A stretch of DNA of 64,000 nucleotides from Chimaeribacter arupi (GTDB taxonomy: Bacteria; Pseudomonadota; Gammaproteobacteria; Enterobacterales; Enterobacteriaceae). Of the stretch, positions 9,134 to 18,520 are shown piece by piece; the stretch's first letter is position 1; every line of letters begins with the position of its first letter. A program made the position numbers and the translations under genes. Location: positions 1 through 64,000 of the forward strand of contig NZ_PJZI01000017.1 in assembly GCF_002858805.1 (NCBI RefSeq). The letters are read 5' to 3'. The notes beneath the pieces are model-generated. The model was not told the DNA's origin and searched no databases. It saw only the letters and a list, made by a program, of their open reading frames with translations.

Positions 9134-9478
9134 ATGTTCTTAAACTGGAATGAATATCGCAGTAGCCTGCTCGCCACCATCGGTAAATTTGCCAAACTGC
9201 AGCCAGAGTTTATGAAAGGCTTTCAGCAGATGGATAAAGGGGCGTCAGAGAACAAGCACCTCGATCCTAAAACCCATGAACTGATTGCACTGGCCGTGGC
9301 CGTCACTACCCGCTGTGACGGTTGCCTGGCGGTACATGTGGACGCTGCGGTCAAGCACGGTGCCACGCGTGAAGAGATCGCCGAAGCGCTGGCCGTTGCC
9401 ATTAACCTGAACACTGGCGCAGCGCTGACGTATACCGCGCGTGCTCTGGATGTTTACGATAATCTGCCGAACAAATAG
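9134..9478 (+). CDS. AhpD-like carboxymuconolactone decarboxylase-family protein
   Basis: A helical protein of 114 residues with the family core THELIALAVAVTTRCDGCLAVH in two pieces, including a CDGC redox pair and downstream His. This matches the CxxC plus His active site of AhpD-type alkylhydroperoxidases. The C-terminal helix GATREEIAEALAVAI is also typical. It sits 36 bases after the preceding gene with a CGGAG ribosome site. Confidence 0.85.
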   Translation: MFLNWNEYRSSLLATIGKFAKLQPEFMKGFQQMDKGASENKHLDPKTHELIALAVAVTTRCDGCLAVHVDAAVKHGATREEIAEALAVAINLNTGAALTYTARALDVYDNLPNK

Positions 9479-9484
9479 GCCTGC

Positions 9485-9508
9485 AGACGGCCCCCTGCGG
9501 GGCCGTCT
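9485..9508 (+). terminator. Strong intercistronic hairpin (attenuator) before the cupin gene
   Basis: AGACGGCCCC pairs perfectly with GGGGCCGTCT over 10 bp with a CTGC tetraloop. It lies 7 bases past the AhpD-like stop, and the cupin ATG follows only 11 bases later. There is no T tract, so partial attenuation or mRNA processing is more likely than full termination. The cupin gene has no obvious ribosome site of its own. Confidence 0.5.
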
Positions 9509-9519
9509 AATCACTCACT

Positions 9520-10203
9520 ATGATATTACTGAATTCTGATTTTTCGCAGCGTGCGATCGTTACTCCGGACGATTATCAGTGGATACCTTCTCCCCAGCCC
9601 GGCGTTGAGCGCGTGATGCTTGACCGGATTGGTCGCGAGCAGGCCCGCGCAACCAGCCTTGTCAGGTATGCGCCCGGCTCCGAATTTCCCGCACACAGCC
9701 ATCCCGGCGGAGAGGAGATTCTGGTGCTCGACGGTATTTTTAGCGAAAACGGGGTCGACTATCCTGCCGGCTGGTATCTGCGCAGCCCGGATGGTTCTTC
9801 TCACCAACCCTCAAGTCGCGACGGCACAACCATTTTCGTCAAGCTGCGCCAGATGTCTGCCGGTGAGCGCCAGCCGGTCAGGATAAATACGCAGGAGGCA
9901 GCTAACTGGCACGGTCAGTCGCAAAGACAAATCTGCCCTTTATTCTCCGACACCTCAGAAACCGTTCTACTTAAGAAGCTTGCCCCGGGTGAGCGGATCT
10001 TCTGTGCACCGCTTGTTGGCGGAGCAGAGATCCTTCTTCTGCAAGGGGAACTCCATGCGCCGGAAGGTTGCTATGGGGTAGGAAGCTGGCTGCGGTTTCC
10101 GCCGGGTGATATGCCTGCTCTTATAGCCACCGCCTCTGGCGCACTTTTTTATCTGAAAACGGGACATCTCAGCCCGACAACCCTGACCGGAGCGACATTA
10201 TGA
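9520..10203 (+). CDS. ChrR-like cupin-domain protein
   Basis: A protein of 227 residues with two cupin-like halves. The first has the metal-ligand pattern PAHSHPGGEEILVLDG at about 52-67 and a second ligand segment near SSHQPSS. The second half has weaker conservation (GAEILLLQGELHAPEGCYGVGSW). This resembles the ChrR-type cupins seen in anti-sigma factors and stand-alone proteins; no zinc-binding anti-sigma segment is visible, so it is more likely an enzyme or small-molecule binder. It overlaps the amine oxidase gene by an ATGA. Confidence 0.75.
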   Translation: MILLNSDFSQRAIVTPDDYQWIPSPQPGVERVMLDRIGREQARATSLVRYAPGSEFPAHSHPGGEEILVLDGIFSENGVDYPAGWYLRSPDGSSHQPSSRDGTTIFVKLRQMSAGERQPVRINTQEAANWHGQSQRQICPLFSDTSETVLLKKLAPGERIFCAPLVGGAEILLLQGELHAPEGCYGVGSWLRFPPGDMPALIATASGALFYLKTGHLSPTTLTGATL

Positions 10204-11294
10204 AGCAGACCGCTGTTATCATTGGTGCGGGCATAAGCGGCCTTTATGCCGCCACGCTGCTTGAAAAAGCGGGTGTTGATTATGTGATTCTTGAGGCTCG
10301 TGACAGAACGGGCGGGCGCGTGCTGTCAGGCCTGGAACTGGCGGGCACCTCCGCTGGCATTCATGTAGATATGGGGGCTGCGTGGTTCTGGCCTGATATT
10401 CAACCGGACTTCGCGCAACTGATCGAGCGGCTTAATCTTCCGGTAATCGCGCACGGCCGTCCGGGTGACATGCTCTATGAACGCCAGCTGGATTTGCCCC
10501 CCGAACGCTACCCGGCATGGGAGAGCTCCCCGGCGTCTTTCAGGCTGAAGGGAGGAATGCAGGCGCTGACGGCGGCACTTAAAAGTCAGATCCCGGCAGA
10601 GAAGATTAAAACCGGTCATCAGGCTGTGGCTGTTTTGCGAGCCGGCAAGGAAGTGCAGGTCCATACCCGGTCCGAAGGCAGTAACAAAGCCGTATTTTCC
10701 GGTGAGCATGTCTTCCTTGCTTTGCCTCCTGCCCTGGCAGCTAAAATAGAATTCAATCCGGCGATGCCGGAACAGATGCTGTCGAACTGGCGGAAAATCC
10801 CGACATGGATGGCTCCCCATGCAAAATATGTCGCTGTATATAAAACGGACTTATTGGATGAGCGGCAGCTTTCAGGGAATGCAGGAAGCCGCGTTGGGCC
10901 AATGGTAGAGATCCACGACGTATCCGAGCCAGATTCGGGCAAAACGGCGATTTTTGGTTTCATTGGCGTACCGGCAAAATCGAGATGGACAGTCAGCGAA
11001 GCTGTTCTCAAAAGCCTTTGCCGGGAGCAGCTCGTACGCTTATTTGGGCAGGATGCGGCAGAACCCGAAGCTGATTATATTAAAGATTGGGCGGCCGATC
11101 CGTTTACTGCGACTGAATTTGATCTCCTGCAGGAGGTCGGGCACGCAATGCCTGAGCAACTTCCCGCCAGGGGAGAGTGGTCTGGCGTGATGACAGGTAT
11201 CGCCAGTGAATGGTCGTCGCAATTCTCGGGCTATCTGGCAGGCGCAATTGACTCTGCATTAACGGGCGTTCAGCGCTGGTTACAACAGAAATAA
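10200..11294 (+). CDS. FAD-dependent amine oxidase/flavin monoamine oxidase-family protein
   Basis: A flavoprotein of 364 residues. The N-terminal dinucleotide motif is VIIGAGISGLYAATLLEKAG, followed by LEARDRTGGRV. The C-terminal FAD contact is near GEWSGVMTGIASEWSSQFSGYLAGAIDSA, degenerate compared with monoamine oxidases. It probably oxidises an amine or related CH-NH or CH-CH substrate. The ATGA overlap with the cupin gene indicates translational coupling at the end of the operon. Confidence 0.82.
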   Translation: MKQTAVIIGAGISGLYAATLLEKAGVDYVILEARDRTGGRVLSGLELAGTSAGIHVDMGAAWFWPDIQPDFAQLIERLNLPVIAHGRPGDMLYERQLDLPPERYPAWESSPASFRLKGGMQALTAALKSQIPAEKIKTGHQAVAVLRAGKEVQVHTRSEGSNKAVFSGEHVFLALPPALAAKIEFNPAMPEQMLSNWRKIPTWMAPHAKYVAVYKTDLLDERQLSGNAGSRVGPMVEIHDVSEPDSGKTAIFGFIGVPAKSRWTVSEAVLKSLCREQLVRLFGQDAAEPEADYIKDWAADPFTATEFDLLQEVGHAMPEQLPARGEWSGVMTGIASEWSSQFSGYLAGAIDSALTGVQRWLQQK

Positions 11295-11402
11295 CCCGCG
11301 AAAATGGGGTGCTACCGTCCGAGCCGGAGTTTGGTTGTTGAAAAAACATTAGTTTCCGGTTCGATGATACGTTTGTTATTGAAAACAGCTGGCTTCTGAA
11401 AC

Positions 11403-11426
11403 GTCCGCTTCTGGCACAAAGCGGAC
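11403..11426. repeat. Dispersed stem-loop repeat, copy 2
   Basis: GTCCGCTT pairs with AAGCGGAC around the loop CTGGCACA, the same loop as at 3198-3219 but with compensating stem changes. It lies between the amine oxidase stop and the convergent LysR gene and could serve as a bidirectional terminator-like element. Confidence 0.5.
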
Positions 11427-11482
11427 TGAATCAGCTAAAAGTCCATGATGAGTGAAACATGTGTCTGCATCAGAGGGAAATT

Positions 11483-12337
11483 TTACAGCCGAAAAGTCTG
11501 CTTCAGGGTTTGCGCCAGTAGTTCGGTGGCTTTATCCTCATACGATGCGGCGCTACGGATGAACAGTATGTTATGGTCCGGAATGACGGGCATCCCTTCA
11601 ATAATCTGCATCATTGCTGTGACCTTTCCACGATCAATCAGGCTGACGGCCAGCCCTGTCTCAACGCACTCTTTAATCGCCTGGCTGGAATGGCTTTCAA
11701 GTACGATACGCGAACGCCTTGCAGCCACTTTGAGCGACTCGGTTATGGCCTTACGGTAAGCGCAGGGCGCTGTGTAAACGGCAAGAGGCAATACTTCGCT
11801 GAGCGCTATGTCTGTGCCTAAGGGACCTACCCAGACGGGGGTCGTCGGCATTAACACCTGAGCATCAGGATTGATTTCTTCCTGAGATTGAACGACCACT
11901 GCCGTATCTAATTCACCGCGCTGAATCCACTCTTTCAACAGATTGCTTGGCCCCATCCGGAGCTCCAGCACGACGTTCGGCCAGGCTTCTGAAAACGCTG
12001 GAAGCACCTCACGGATTATGTGTGCAGCATAATCGTCAGGAACACCCAACCTGATACGACCGGCGATACTGGTACCACGAAGGTCAGCCAGTACCTGATC
12101 GTGCAGGCGTAATAGTTCGACAGACGACCCCCACAAACGTTTACCCAGCATTGTCAGGGTCACTGACTGGTTATCACGATGTAGCAATTGTCCGCCTGCC
12201 ACGGCCTCCAGTCGCTGAATGTGAACGCTTACTGCCGCAGGACTCTTATGGAGCTGTTCAGCAGCCGCGCTGAATTTTCCTGTTCTGATCACTGCATGGA
12301 ATGTACGCAGGAGTTCAATATGAAGAATATCCGTCAT
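11483..12337 (-). CDS. LysR-family transcriptional regulator
   Basis: A LysR protein of 284 residues with an N-terminal HTH (LLRTFHAVIRTGKFSAAAEQL, then SPAAVSVHIQRLEA) and a substrate-binding domain beginning GRIRLGVPDDYA. It is divergent from the EamA exporter gene at 12412 with only 74 bp between them, so it almost certainly controls that transporter. Confidence 0.87.
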   Translation of the reverse strand: MTDILHIELLRTFHAVIRTGKFSAAAEQLHKSPAAVSVHIQRLEAVAGGQLLHRDNQSVTLTMLGKRLWGSSVELLRLHDQVLADLRGTSIAGRIRLGVPDDYAAHIIREVLPAFSEAWPNVVLELRMGPSNLLKEWIQRGELDTAVVVQSQEEINPDAQVLMPTTPVWVGPLGTDIALSEVLPLAVYTAPCAYRKAITESLKVAARRSRIVLESHSSQAIKECVETGLAVSLIDRGKVTAMMQIIEGMPVIPDHNILFIRSAASYEDKATELLAQTLKQTFRL

Positions 12338-12411
12338 GATTTAATATCGCTTAACCACTGGTGCATATAATTTTGATTTACCAGATTACACCCTTCCTTT
12401 AGGTTTGGGTA

Positions 12412-13353
12412 ATGAACAAAATCAGCCCACTCCTGAAAGAAAAACCTCTGCACCGTCACTGGATTTACGCCATTCCTTTGCCCCTGCTTGAAGCGGCACT
12501 GGTGATCTCCTGGAGTTCAGGATTTATCGGTGCACGGTTTTCTATCTTCTATGCACCCGCACTGCTTGTGGTGTTCTGGCGCTATGTGTGCTTAACAGTT
12601 CTGCTGTTTCCTTTTGTCTGCAGAGCGCTGCTGAAAACGCCTCCCCGGGTACTGCTGAGAAATGCCGGAATAGGTCTGCTGGCTATGGTCGGATATATGA
12701 CAGGTGTAACGCAGGGCATTGTGTTGGGGGTGCCTGCAGGGCTCGCCGCCCTGTGCGCAGACCTGCTGCCGCTGGGAATGGCGCTGCTGGCAGCAGCATT
12801 TTGTGGCGAACGTTTATCGAATCAGATCTGGCTTGGATTGTTCACCGGACTGCTGGGCGTGATATGGGTGACGCATGATGTGCTGGCCGTGGGTAAGGCG
12901 CCGGTATGGGCCTATGTCTTGCCCTTAACGGGCATGTTGTCACTGGCTGTGGCAACGTTATGGCAGAAACGCAGCAGTGCTTCACAGTCCATGGATATGC
13001 TGCCGGGCCTATGGCTTCAGTGTCTTGTGGCGAGTTTCGCCTTCGCCATTATCGAGGGGAGTCAGGGAAGCCTGGTTCCGGTACCCACACTGGGCTTTAC
13101 TCTCAGCGTATTATGGACGGCAAGTCTGCCAACCTTTGGCGGCTATGGGCTTTACTGGATATGCCTGCGCCGAAGCTCGGCGACCCGGGTTACGACCGTT
13201 CTGTTCCTTAGCCCACCGATGACCATGTTATGGGCCTGGGCTATGTTCAGTGAACCACTTTCCTGGCAGATGGCGTCCGGTATGGCAATTTCCTCAATTG
13301 GCATTTGGATAGTATTGCGTGCCGAAGAACGGAAGGTTCCTCTTGCACCATGA
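12412..13353 (+). CDS. EamA-family (DMT superfamily) exporter
   Basis: An inner-membrane protein of 313 residues with about ten hydrophobic helices in two EamA repeats; the first includes the SWSSGFIGARFSIFYAPA stretch typical of DMT exporters. Such proteins export amino acids, metabolites or drugs; the substrate is not predictable here. The divergent LysR gene is the expected regulator. Confidence 0.85.
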   Translation: MNKISPLLKEKPLHRHWIYAIPLPLLEAALVISWSSGFIGARFSIFYAPALLVVFWRYVCLTVLLFPFVCRALLKTPPRVLLRNAGIGLLAMVGYMTGVTQGIVLGVPAGLAALCADLLPLGMALLAAAFCGERLSNQIWLGLFTGLLGVIWVTHDVLAVGKAPVWAYVLPLTGMLSLAVATLWQKRSSASQSMDMLPGLWLQCLVASFAFAIIEGSQGSLVPVPTLGFTLSVLWTASLPTFGGYGLYWICLRRSSATRVTTVLFLSPPMTMLWAWAMFSEPLSWQMASGMAISSIGIWIVLRAEERKVPLAP

Positions 13354-13386
13354 GCCGGCATACTGATGATGACACGTTAAAAACCG

Positions 13387-13548
13387 ATGCGGAAGCGTCA
13401 GTCCGACGCAGGCGATCACGCAGTGATATCAGTACGTCGCGGAGCATGGGTGCCTGCCGTTCCGCTGGATCACCCGCCAGAGGATGTTTACCGCGAGGCG
13501 CTGTGGCGCGTCACGTTGGCGCATGATGCTCTGCTATTCCTGCAATAG
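13387..13548 (+). CDS. Possible small protein or gene remnant of unknown function
   Basis: A 53-residue frame (MRKRQSDAGDHAVI ... ALWRVTLAHDALLFLQ) occupies the 320-bp gap between the exporter and the next plasmid gene. It has no strong ribosome site and I do not recognise it. The gap otherwise contains nothing that I can identify. Confidence 0.2.
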   Translation: MRKRQSDAGDHAVISVRRGAWVPAVPLDHPPEDVYREALWRVTLAHDALLFLQ

Positions 13549-13673
13549 ATTTCCCCCATATGCTCAGCGCGACAGTGCCTGAACGACACCTGATTCAAAA
13601 GGGTTGCCTGCTTCTGATTACTTTTGATACCCTGTCCGGCTGGAGTTTTTTCAGCAGTCCAAAAGGAAAGAGT

Positions 13674-14324
13674 ATGGCCTGCTCTCGTCGACACCGCCCA
13701 TTTACCGCCCTTTCGCGCCGCAAGCGCCGCCAGAAAGTGTTTGCCCTCAAACAGCAGATCCACCGTGAACGCGCCCGTTGCGGCGGCCTGTTTTATGATT
13801 ATTGCGATACGGAGTATTATCGCCGGCATCCTGAGCACCCCTGGTGCTGGAGCGATATCTTTTTCACCGGCCACGACCCCGCCGTGCTGTGGAACGCTGA
13901 AATTATTACTGCCCAACTGGCGCGGGAAGATCTTATTTCAGAGCGTGTATTCGATGAGGCCTGGCAGCAATTAAGTGACGCAGAGCGGTTAGTTGAAGCC
14001 CGCTTTGAAACCCGCCCCAACTACAACAGCCAAGGCAAACTCGTCAGCCGCACATTACTCCGCCAGGAAAAGCCGCGGTACGCCTGCTTTAACGGCCTGA
14101 CGTTCAATGAATACACGGAACAACGCGAAGCCGAAATAGTGAACACCCAACCGCCTGCGGTGTATTGCGGCTATAAAATCCTGCCTGGGTTTGCTTACGG
14201 CATTGGGTTACGGATGGTGGTCGAGGCTGAGGCGTTAACGGTGGACGTGATTAACGCGGCGATTGAAGAATTTAAAGCGCGGGGCGAAAGGGCATGGCAG
14301 TCGCCTGAACCGGCGCGCGTTTAA
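13674..14324 (+). CDS. Conserved plasmid-type hypothetical protein
   Basis: A soluble protein of 216 residues that I do not recognise. The N-terminus is very basic (SRRHRPFTALSRRKRRQK), followed by a stretch rich in Cys, His, Trp and Tyr (GGLFYDYCDTEYYRRHPEHPW in pieces). No signal peptide or membrane segment is seen. The start at 13674 follows an excellent AAGGAAAG ribosome site, which is why a longer upstream frame was not used. It heads a small group of plus-strand genes of unknown role. Confidence 0.6.
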   Translation: MACSRRHRPFTALSRRKRRQKVFALKQQIHRERARCGGLFYDYCDTEYYRRHPEHPWCWSDIFFTGHDPAVLWNAEIITAQLAREDLISERVFDEAWQQLSDAERLVEARFETRPNYNSQGKLVSRTLLRQEKPRYACFNGLTFNEYTEQREAEIVNTQPPAVYCGYKILPGFAYGIGLRMVVEAEALTVDVINAAIEEFKARGERAWQSPEPARV

Positions 14325-14391
14325 TGGAAGAGAGCATGAATTACTATGCGGAGGGACACTTCTAGCGAATTAATTATTAGCAGGAAGTGTC

Positions 14392-14682
14392 ATGAAGAAA
14401 CTTAAAGATCACTATAAGCATCCTAAACCCTGCGGGGGCATTGGGAATCCGTATGTCTATTATTACCGGCTGGGAAGCGGATGCTTCAGGCAATTCAGCA
14501 CCCTGCAGGAGAAAAGTTATTATCACCTGCACCGGTATGAATATCGCGAATTTGGGCTTCATCTCCGGGCGGCACGCGGAAAAATGCTGCCGAGCAGCTG
14601 GGATGATTTCCCGACCGGTATTTATGACGTCGCCAAAAGCTGGAAACACAATTCGAGACGGCGGCACCAGTATTACCGCTGA
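14392..14682 (+). CDS. Small basic hypothetical protein
   Basis: A 96-residue protein rich in Tyr, His, Arg and Lys (for example HYKHPKPCGGIGNPYVYYYR), without a signal peptide. The family is unknown. A good AGGAAG ribosome site precedes the start, and a strong terminator follows ten bases after the stop, so it is very likely a genuine expressed gene. It may be cotranscribed with the gene at 13674. Confidence 0.6.
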   Translation: MKKLKDHYKHPKPCGGIGNPYVYYYRLGSGCFRQFSTLQEKSYYHLHRYEYREFGLHLRAARGKMLPSSWDDFPTGIYDVAKSWKHNSRRRHQYYR

Positions 14683-14691
14683 GTAGTGAAC

Positions 14692-14723
14692 AAAAGCCTG
14701 TACACCCCGGTGCAGGCTTTTTT
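14692..14723 (+). terminator. Rho-independent terminator
   Basis: AAAAGCCTG pairs with CAGGCTTTT, with an inner CACC/GGTG extension, followed by six T residues. It closes the two-gene group ending at 14682. Confidence 0.85.
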
Positions 14724-14841
14724 GGCGTTGCGCCTGAGGTAAATAAAAGTAAACAGGCGTGATGCCGTGCCCTTGCGTGACACCCCCTCCGCTACACTTT
14801 TCCCATACTCGCCATTTTCTGACCAGATCTGGGGAACCGCC

Positions 14842-15297
14842 ATGAGGTTTATGCATACCCGTTTATCCGCCCCTGCCCGTGGCAGTTTTGCCCTGCTGGC
14901 CGCCCTGGCTTTCCTGTGGTGCAGTGCGGCGCCCGCAGCAGACAGCGGCCTGTTCCGGGCGTTAGCCCCCGACACTGCCGATCTCACTCAGTATCGCTGG
15001 CAACATCGCCCGGTGGTGATCTTTGCGCCGTCAGCCACGGATGCCCGCTATGTTCAACAGATAGCGATGCTGAAAAATCATCAGGATGCGCTGGCCGAGC
15101 GGGATATCATCGTGTTCAGTGATACCTCCCCGGCGGATAAAGGGCAGATGCGTGCACAGCTTCAGCCCAGGGGCTTTGAAATGGTGCTGGTGGGGAAAGA
15201 TGGCGGGATGAAGCTGCGTGAAACCACCCCGTTGAGTGCGGAAGCCCTGCTCTCCACTATCGACCGGATGCCGATGCGCCAGGCAAAAACAGACTGA
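14842..15297 (+). CDS. Exported DUF4174 protein
   Basis: A protein of 151 residues with a signal peptide (basic start, hydrophobic FALLAALAFLWCSAAPAAD, probable cleavage after APA) and a mature domain resembling DUF4174: LTQYRWQHRPVVIFAPSA, then a thioredoxin-like strand/helix pattern without CxxC and VLVGKDGGMKLR. It probably acts in the periplasm; the function is unknown. I chose ATG 14842 because GGGGA precedes it and it places the signal peptide at the N-terminus. It is convergent with paoC. Confidence 0.75.
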   Translation: MRFMHTRLSAPARGSFALLAALAFLWCSAAPAADSGLFRALAPDTADLTQYRWQHRPVVIFAPSATDARYVQQIAMLKNHQDALAERDIIVFSDTSPADKGQMRAQLQPRGFEMVLVGKDGGMKLRETTPLSAEALLSTIDRMPMRQAKTD

Positions 15298-15369
15298 CGC
15301 TGGGTGGTAAGCGCGGTTTTACGAAGCGGGTTGGCACGGGCAACCCGCTGCTGCCCGTGCACCGGGGCG

Positions 15370-17565
15370 TTAAACCCGTACCGGCAAGCCTTTGAGTAAC
15401 TTATCCAGCGTGATCGGGTAATCCCTTACCCGCACCCCCGTGGCGTTGTACACCGCATTGGCAATCGCCGCACTGACGCCACACAACCCCAGTTCGCCCA
15501 CCCCTTTCGCTTTCATGGGAGAGGAAACCGCGTCAGCCTCTTCCAGGAAAATCACCTCCTGCTCAGGGATATCGGCATGTACCGGGACTTCATACGCCGC
15601 CAGATCGTGGTTGACGAAATACCCCAGCCGCGTATCCACCGCCAGTTCTTCCATCAGTGCCGCGCCCACGCCCATCGTCATCGCCCCGATCACCTGGCTG
15701 CGCGCTGTTTTCGGGTTGAGGATGCGGCCCGCCGCGCACACGGCCAGCATTCGCCGGATACGCACCTCACCGGTGTCGATATCCACCCCGACTTCAACAA
15801 AGTGCCCGGCAAAAGTGGATTGCTGGAATTTTTTATCCAGGTCGCCAAACTCGATGGTGTCTTCAACGGTAATTTTCCCCTCACGGGCGGCATCCGCGAG
15901 TTTCACGCTGCGGCCCCCGGCGCGCACCTGCCCCTCAGCAAACACCGCCCCGGCGGGATCAAGGCCAAGCCTGTTCAGCACCGTGTCACGCAGTTTGACG
16001 CACGCCGCGTACACCCCTGCCGTTGAACTGTTGGCGCCCCACTGGCCGCCGGAACCGGCAGACGCCGGAAACGCGGAATCCCCCAGCCGCACCACCACGT
16101 TGTCGAGCGGTACCCCCATCATCTCTGCCGCCGTCTGGGCAATGATGGTATAGCTGCCTGTGCCGATATCCGTCATGTCGGTTTCGACGGTCACGATGCC
16201 CTGGGCGTCAAGATGCACCCGCGCGCCGGATGTCATCACCAGGTTGTTGCGAAAGCCGGCCGCCATGCCCATGCCCGTCAGCCAGCGCCCGTCCCGGGTC
16301 TGGGCGGGGCGCGCATTGCGGCGGCTCCAGCCAAATTTCTCCGCGCCGGTCTTTAAACAGGCGATCAGCTGGCGCTGTGAAAAGGGGCGGTCGGGGTTGG
16401 CGGGATCGACCTGGGTATCATTCAGGATGCGGAAGTGTACCGGGTCCATGCCGAGCTTTTCGGCCATTTCATCCATCGCAATTTCCAGCGCCATCAGCCC
16501 CGGTGCCTCGCCGGGCGCGCGCATCGCATTCCCTTCCGGCAGGTCAAGCCTGGCCAGCCGCAGCGCGGTAAAGCGGTTGGCACCGGCATAGAGTAACTCG
16601 GTCTGCTGGACGGCCGTTTCCGGCTTGCCCTCCGGCAGATTGCCTGACCAGCTCTCATGCGCGATCGCGGTAATATGCCCGTCCTGATCCGCCCCAATGC
16701 GGATGTGCTGGATGGTCGCCGGGCGGTGCGTGGTGTTGTTGGGGATAAACGGCCGGGGCAACGCGATTTTTACCGGCCTTTTTGCCGCCCGCGCGCCCAG
16801 CGCCGCCAGCACCGCATCGCTGCGCAGGAACAATTTGCTGCCGAAACCGCCGCCGATATAAGGCGACACAATACGCACGTTGTCGGCAGGCAGGTTAAGC
16901 GTCTTCGCCAGTTCGTTGCGGCACCAGTTAATCATCTGGTTGGACGTCCAGACTGTGACCTTATCCCCCTCCCAGACGGCCATCGACGCGTGGGGTTCCA
17001 TCGCCATATGGCTCTGGTCAGGCGTGGTGTAGACCGCATCCAGTTGCACCGGCGCGGCGGAGAATGCGCGCTCAAAATCCCCGGTTTTCTTGTCCGGCTC
17101 GTTTTCATCGGCTTTTGCCGAGGGCTTCTCGTGGGCGAGATCCCAGGCACCGCGGTCGCGGCGGTAATGCACCTGAATCAGCGCCGCGGCAGCGCGCGCT
17201 TGTTCAAACGTCCCGGCGACCACCACCGCAATAGCCTGATGGTAATGCTGGATGTCAGGGCCGCCGAGCAGGGCGGCAGCGTTCATCTCACCTTTGCCGA
17301 GACGGCCTGCATTCTCTGCGGTGACAATGGCCAGTACGCCGGGCGCGCGCCGGGCCGCCTCGAGATCAATAGACTGGATTTTACCTTTGGCGATGGAAGA
17401 GCCGACCACATAGCCGTGGGCGACATCCGGCACCAGGTCATGCCATTCATAGGCGTAGTGGGCAGTACCCGTGGTTTTAAGCGGCCCGTCGATGCGGTCA
17501 TGAGGGCGGCCCACCACCTTCAGCTGGTCGATGGGGTTGTCATTGGCCGGATTCTCAAATTTCAT
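15370..17565 (-). CDS. paoC: Aldehyde oxidoreductase molybdenum-binding subunit, PaoC-like
   Basis: The 731-residue catalytic subunit of the xanthine dehydrogenase family. It would bind a molybdopterin cofactor and oxidise aldehydes to acids in the periplasm with PaoA and PaoB. Visible motifs are GGGFGSKLF, the substrate/cofactor loop MRAPGEAPG, and the C-terminal GVGELGLCG whose Glu at about 691 is the conserved catalytic base. It starts four bases after paoB. In E. coli the operon continues with the MoCo chaperone gene paoD; here the next gene downstream is the convergent DUF4174 gene, so paoD is absent from the operon. Confidence 0.9.
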   Translation of the reverse strand: MKFENPANDNPIDQLKVVGRPHDRIDGPLKTTGTAHYAYEWHDLVPDVAHGYVVGSSIAKGKIQSIDLEAARRAPGVLAIVTAENAGRLGKGEMNAAALLGGPDIQHYHQAIAVVVAGTFEQARAAAALIQVHYRRDRGAWDLAHEKPSAKADENEPDKKTGDFERAFSAAPVQLDAVYTTPDQSHMAMEPHASMAVWEGDKVTVWTSNQMINWCRNELAKTLNLPADNVRIVSPYIGGGFGSKLFLRSDAVLAALGARAAKRPVKIALPRPFIPNNTTHRPATIQHIRIGADQDGHITAIAHESWSGNLPEGKPETAVQQTELLYAGANRFTALRLARLDLPEGNAMRAPGEAPGLMALEIAMDEMAEKLGMDPVHFRILNDTQVDPANPDRPFSQRQLIACLKTGAEKFGWSRRNARPAQTRDGRWLTGMGMAAGFRNNLVMTSGARVHLDAQGIVTVETDMTDIGTGSYTIIAQTAAEMMGVPLDNVVVRLGDSAFPASAGSGGQWGANSSTAGVYAACVKLRDTVLNRLGLDPAGAVFAEGQVRAGGRSVKLADAAREGKITVEDTIEFGDLDKKFQQSTFAGHFVEVGVDIDTGEVRIRRMLAVCAAGRILNPKTARSQVIGAMTMGVGAALMEELAVDTRLGYFVNHDLAAYEVPVHADIPEQEVIFLEEADAVSSPMKAKGVGELGLCGVSAAIANAVYNATGVRVRDYPITLDKLLKGLPVRV

Positions 17566-17569
17566 GATT

Positions 17570-18520
17570 TTATGCCCTCGCTTCCGTCAACACCGAGGCG
17601 AGCATACGCTTCGCCAGGACAAGCTTGAATTCGTTTTCATGCGTGGGTTGCGCGTTTGCAAACAGCCGGTCATAGACCGCCTGCGCACCCTGGTTCAATG
17701 CGGCGTCGGCGGCGTCCGATCGCCAGGGTTTATGCGCCACACCGCCCAGTGCCACGCGGCCGCTGCCGTCCTGCTGCACCACCGCGGCCACCGAGACCAG
17801 GGCAAACGCGTAAGACGCGCGATCGCGCACTTTCCGGTAAATATGCGTGCCGCCGAGCGGGCGCGGCAGCGTCACGGCCGTAATCAGTTCGCCGGGCAAC
17901 AACACGGTTTCCAGATGCGGCGTTGTGCCGGGGGCGCGGTAAAAATCGGCAATCGGCAGGGTTCGCGTACGCCCATCCGGGTTCACCGTCTCGATGACGG
18001 CGTCCAGCAGGCGCATACTGACGGCCATATCACTGGGATGCGTGGCGATGCAGGCTTTGCTTGCGCCCGTTACCGCGTGCTGGCGGCTGAACCCTTCCAG
18101 GGCAGCGCAACCGCTGCCGGGCAGCCGCTTATTGCAGGGCTGGTTCGTGTCGTAGAAGTAAGGGCAGCGCGTACGCTGAAGCAGGTTGCCGGCGGTCGTG
18201 GCCTTATTACGCAACTGGCCGGAGGCCCCGGCGAGCAGTGCCCGCGACAGCACGGCATAATCGCGGCGTATGCGCGGGTCAGCGGCCAGATCGGTGTTAC
18301 GCACCAGCGCGCCAATCCGCAGCCCGCCGTCAGCCGTCGGTGTGATGTTATCCAGCGCCAGGCCGTTAACGTCGATCAAATGGGTCGGGGTTTCTATCTC
18401 CAGCTTCATCAAATCCAGCAGGTTGGTGCCGCCGGCAATGAACTTTGCGCCCGGTATGCGCTGGGCGCTTGCCGCCGCATCGGCAGGCGTGGTGACGCGT
18501 TCATAGGTAAAGGCTTTCAT
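17570..18520 (-). CDS. paoB: Aldehyde oxidoreductase FAD subunit, PaoB-like
   Basis: The 316-residue FAD-binding subunit with [13 protein letters not shown] near residue 28 and [15 protein letters not shown] near 108. Cysteines at about 119, 129, 138 and 157 (RCPYF, QPCNK, SGCAA, KACIA) match the extra 4Fe-4S loop known from E. coli PaoB and lacking in most xanthine dehydrogenases. Its start overlaps the paoA stop by four bases, giving translational coupling. Confidence 0.9.
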   Translation of the reverse strand: MKAFTYERVTTPADAAASAQRIPGAKFIAGGTNLLDLMKLEIETPTHLIDVNGLALDNITPTADGGLRIGALVRNTDLAADPRIRRDYAVLSRALLAGASGQLRNKATTAGNLLQRTRCPYFYDTNQPCNKRLPGSGCAALEGFSRQHAVTGASKACIATHPSDMAVSMRLLDAVIETVNPDGRTRTLPIADFYRAPGTTPHLETVLLPGELITAVTLPRPLGGTHIYRKVRDRASYAFALVSVAAVVQQDGSGRVALGGVAHKPWRSDAADAALNQGAQAVYDRLFANAQPTHENEFKLVLAKRMLASVLTEARA

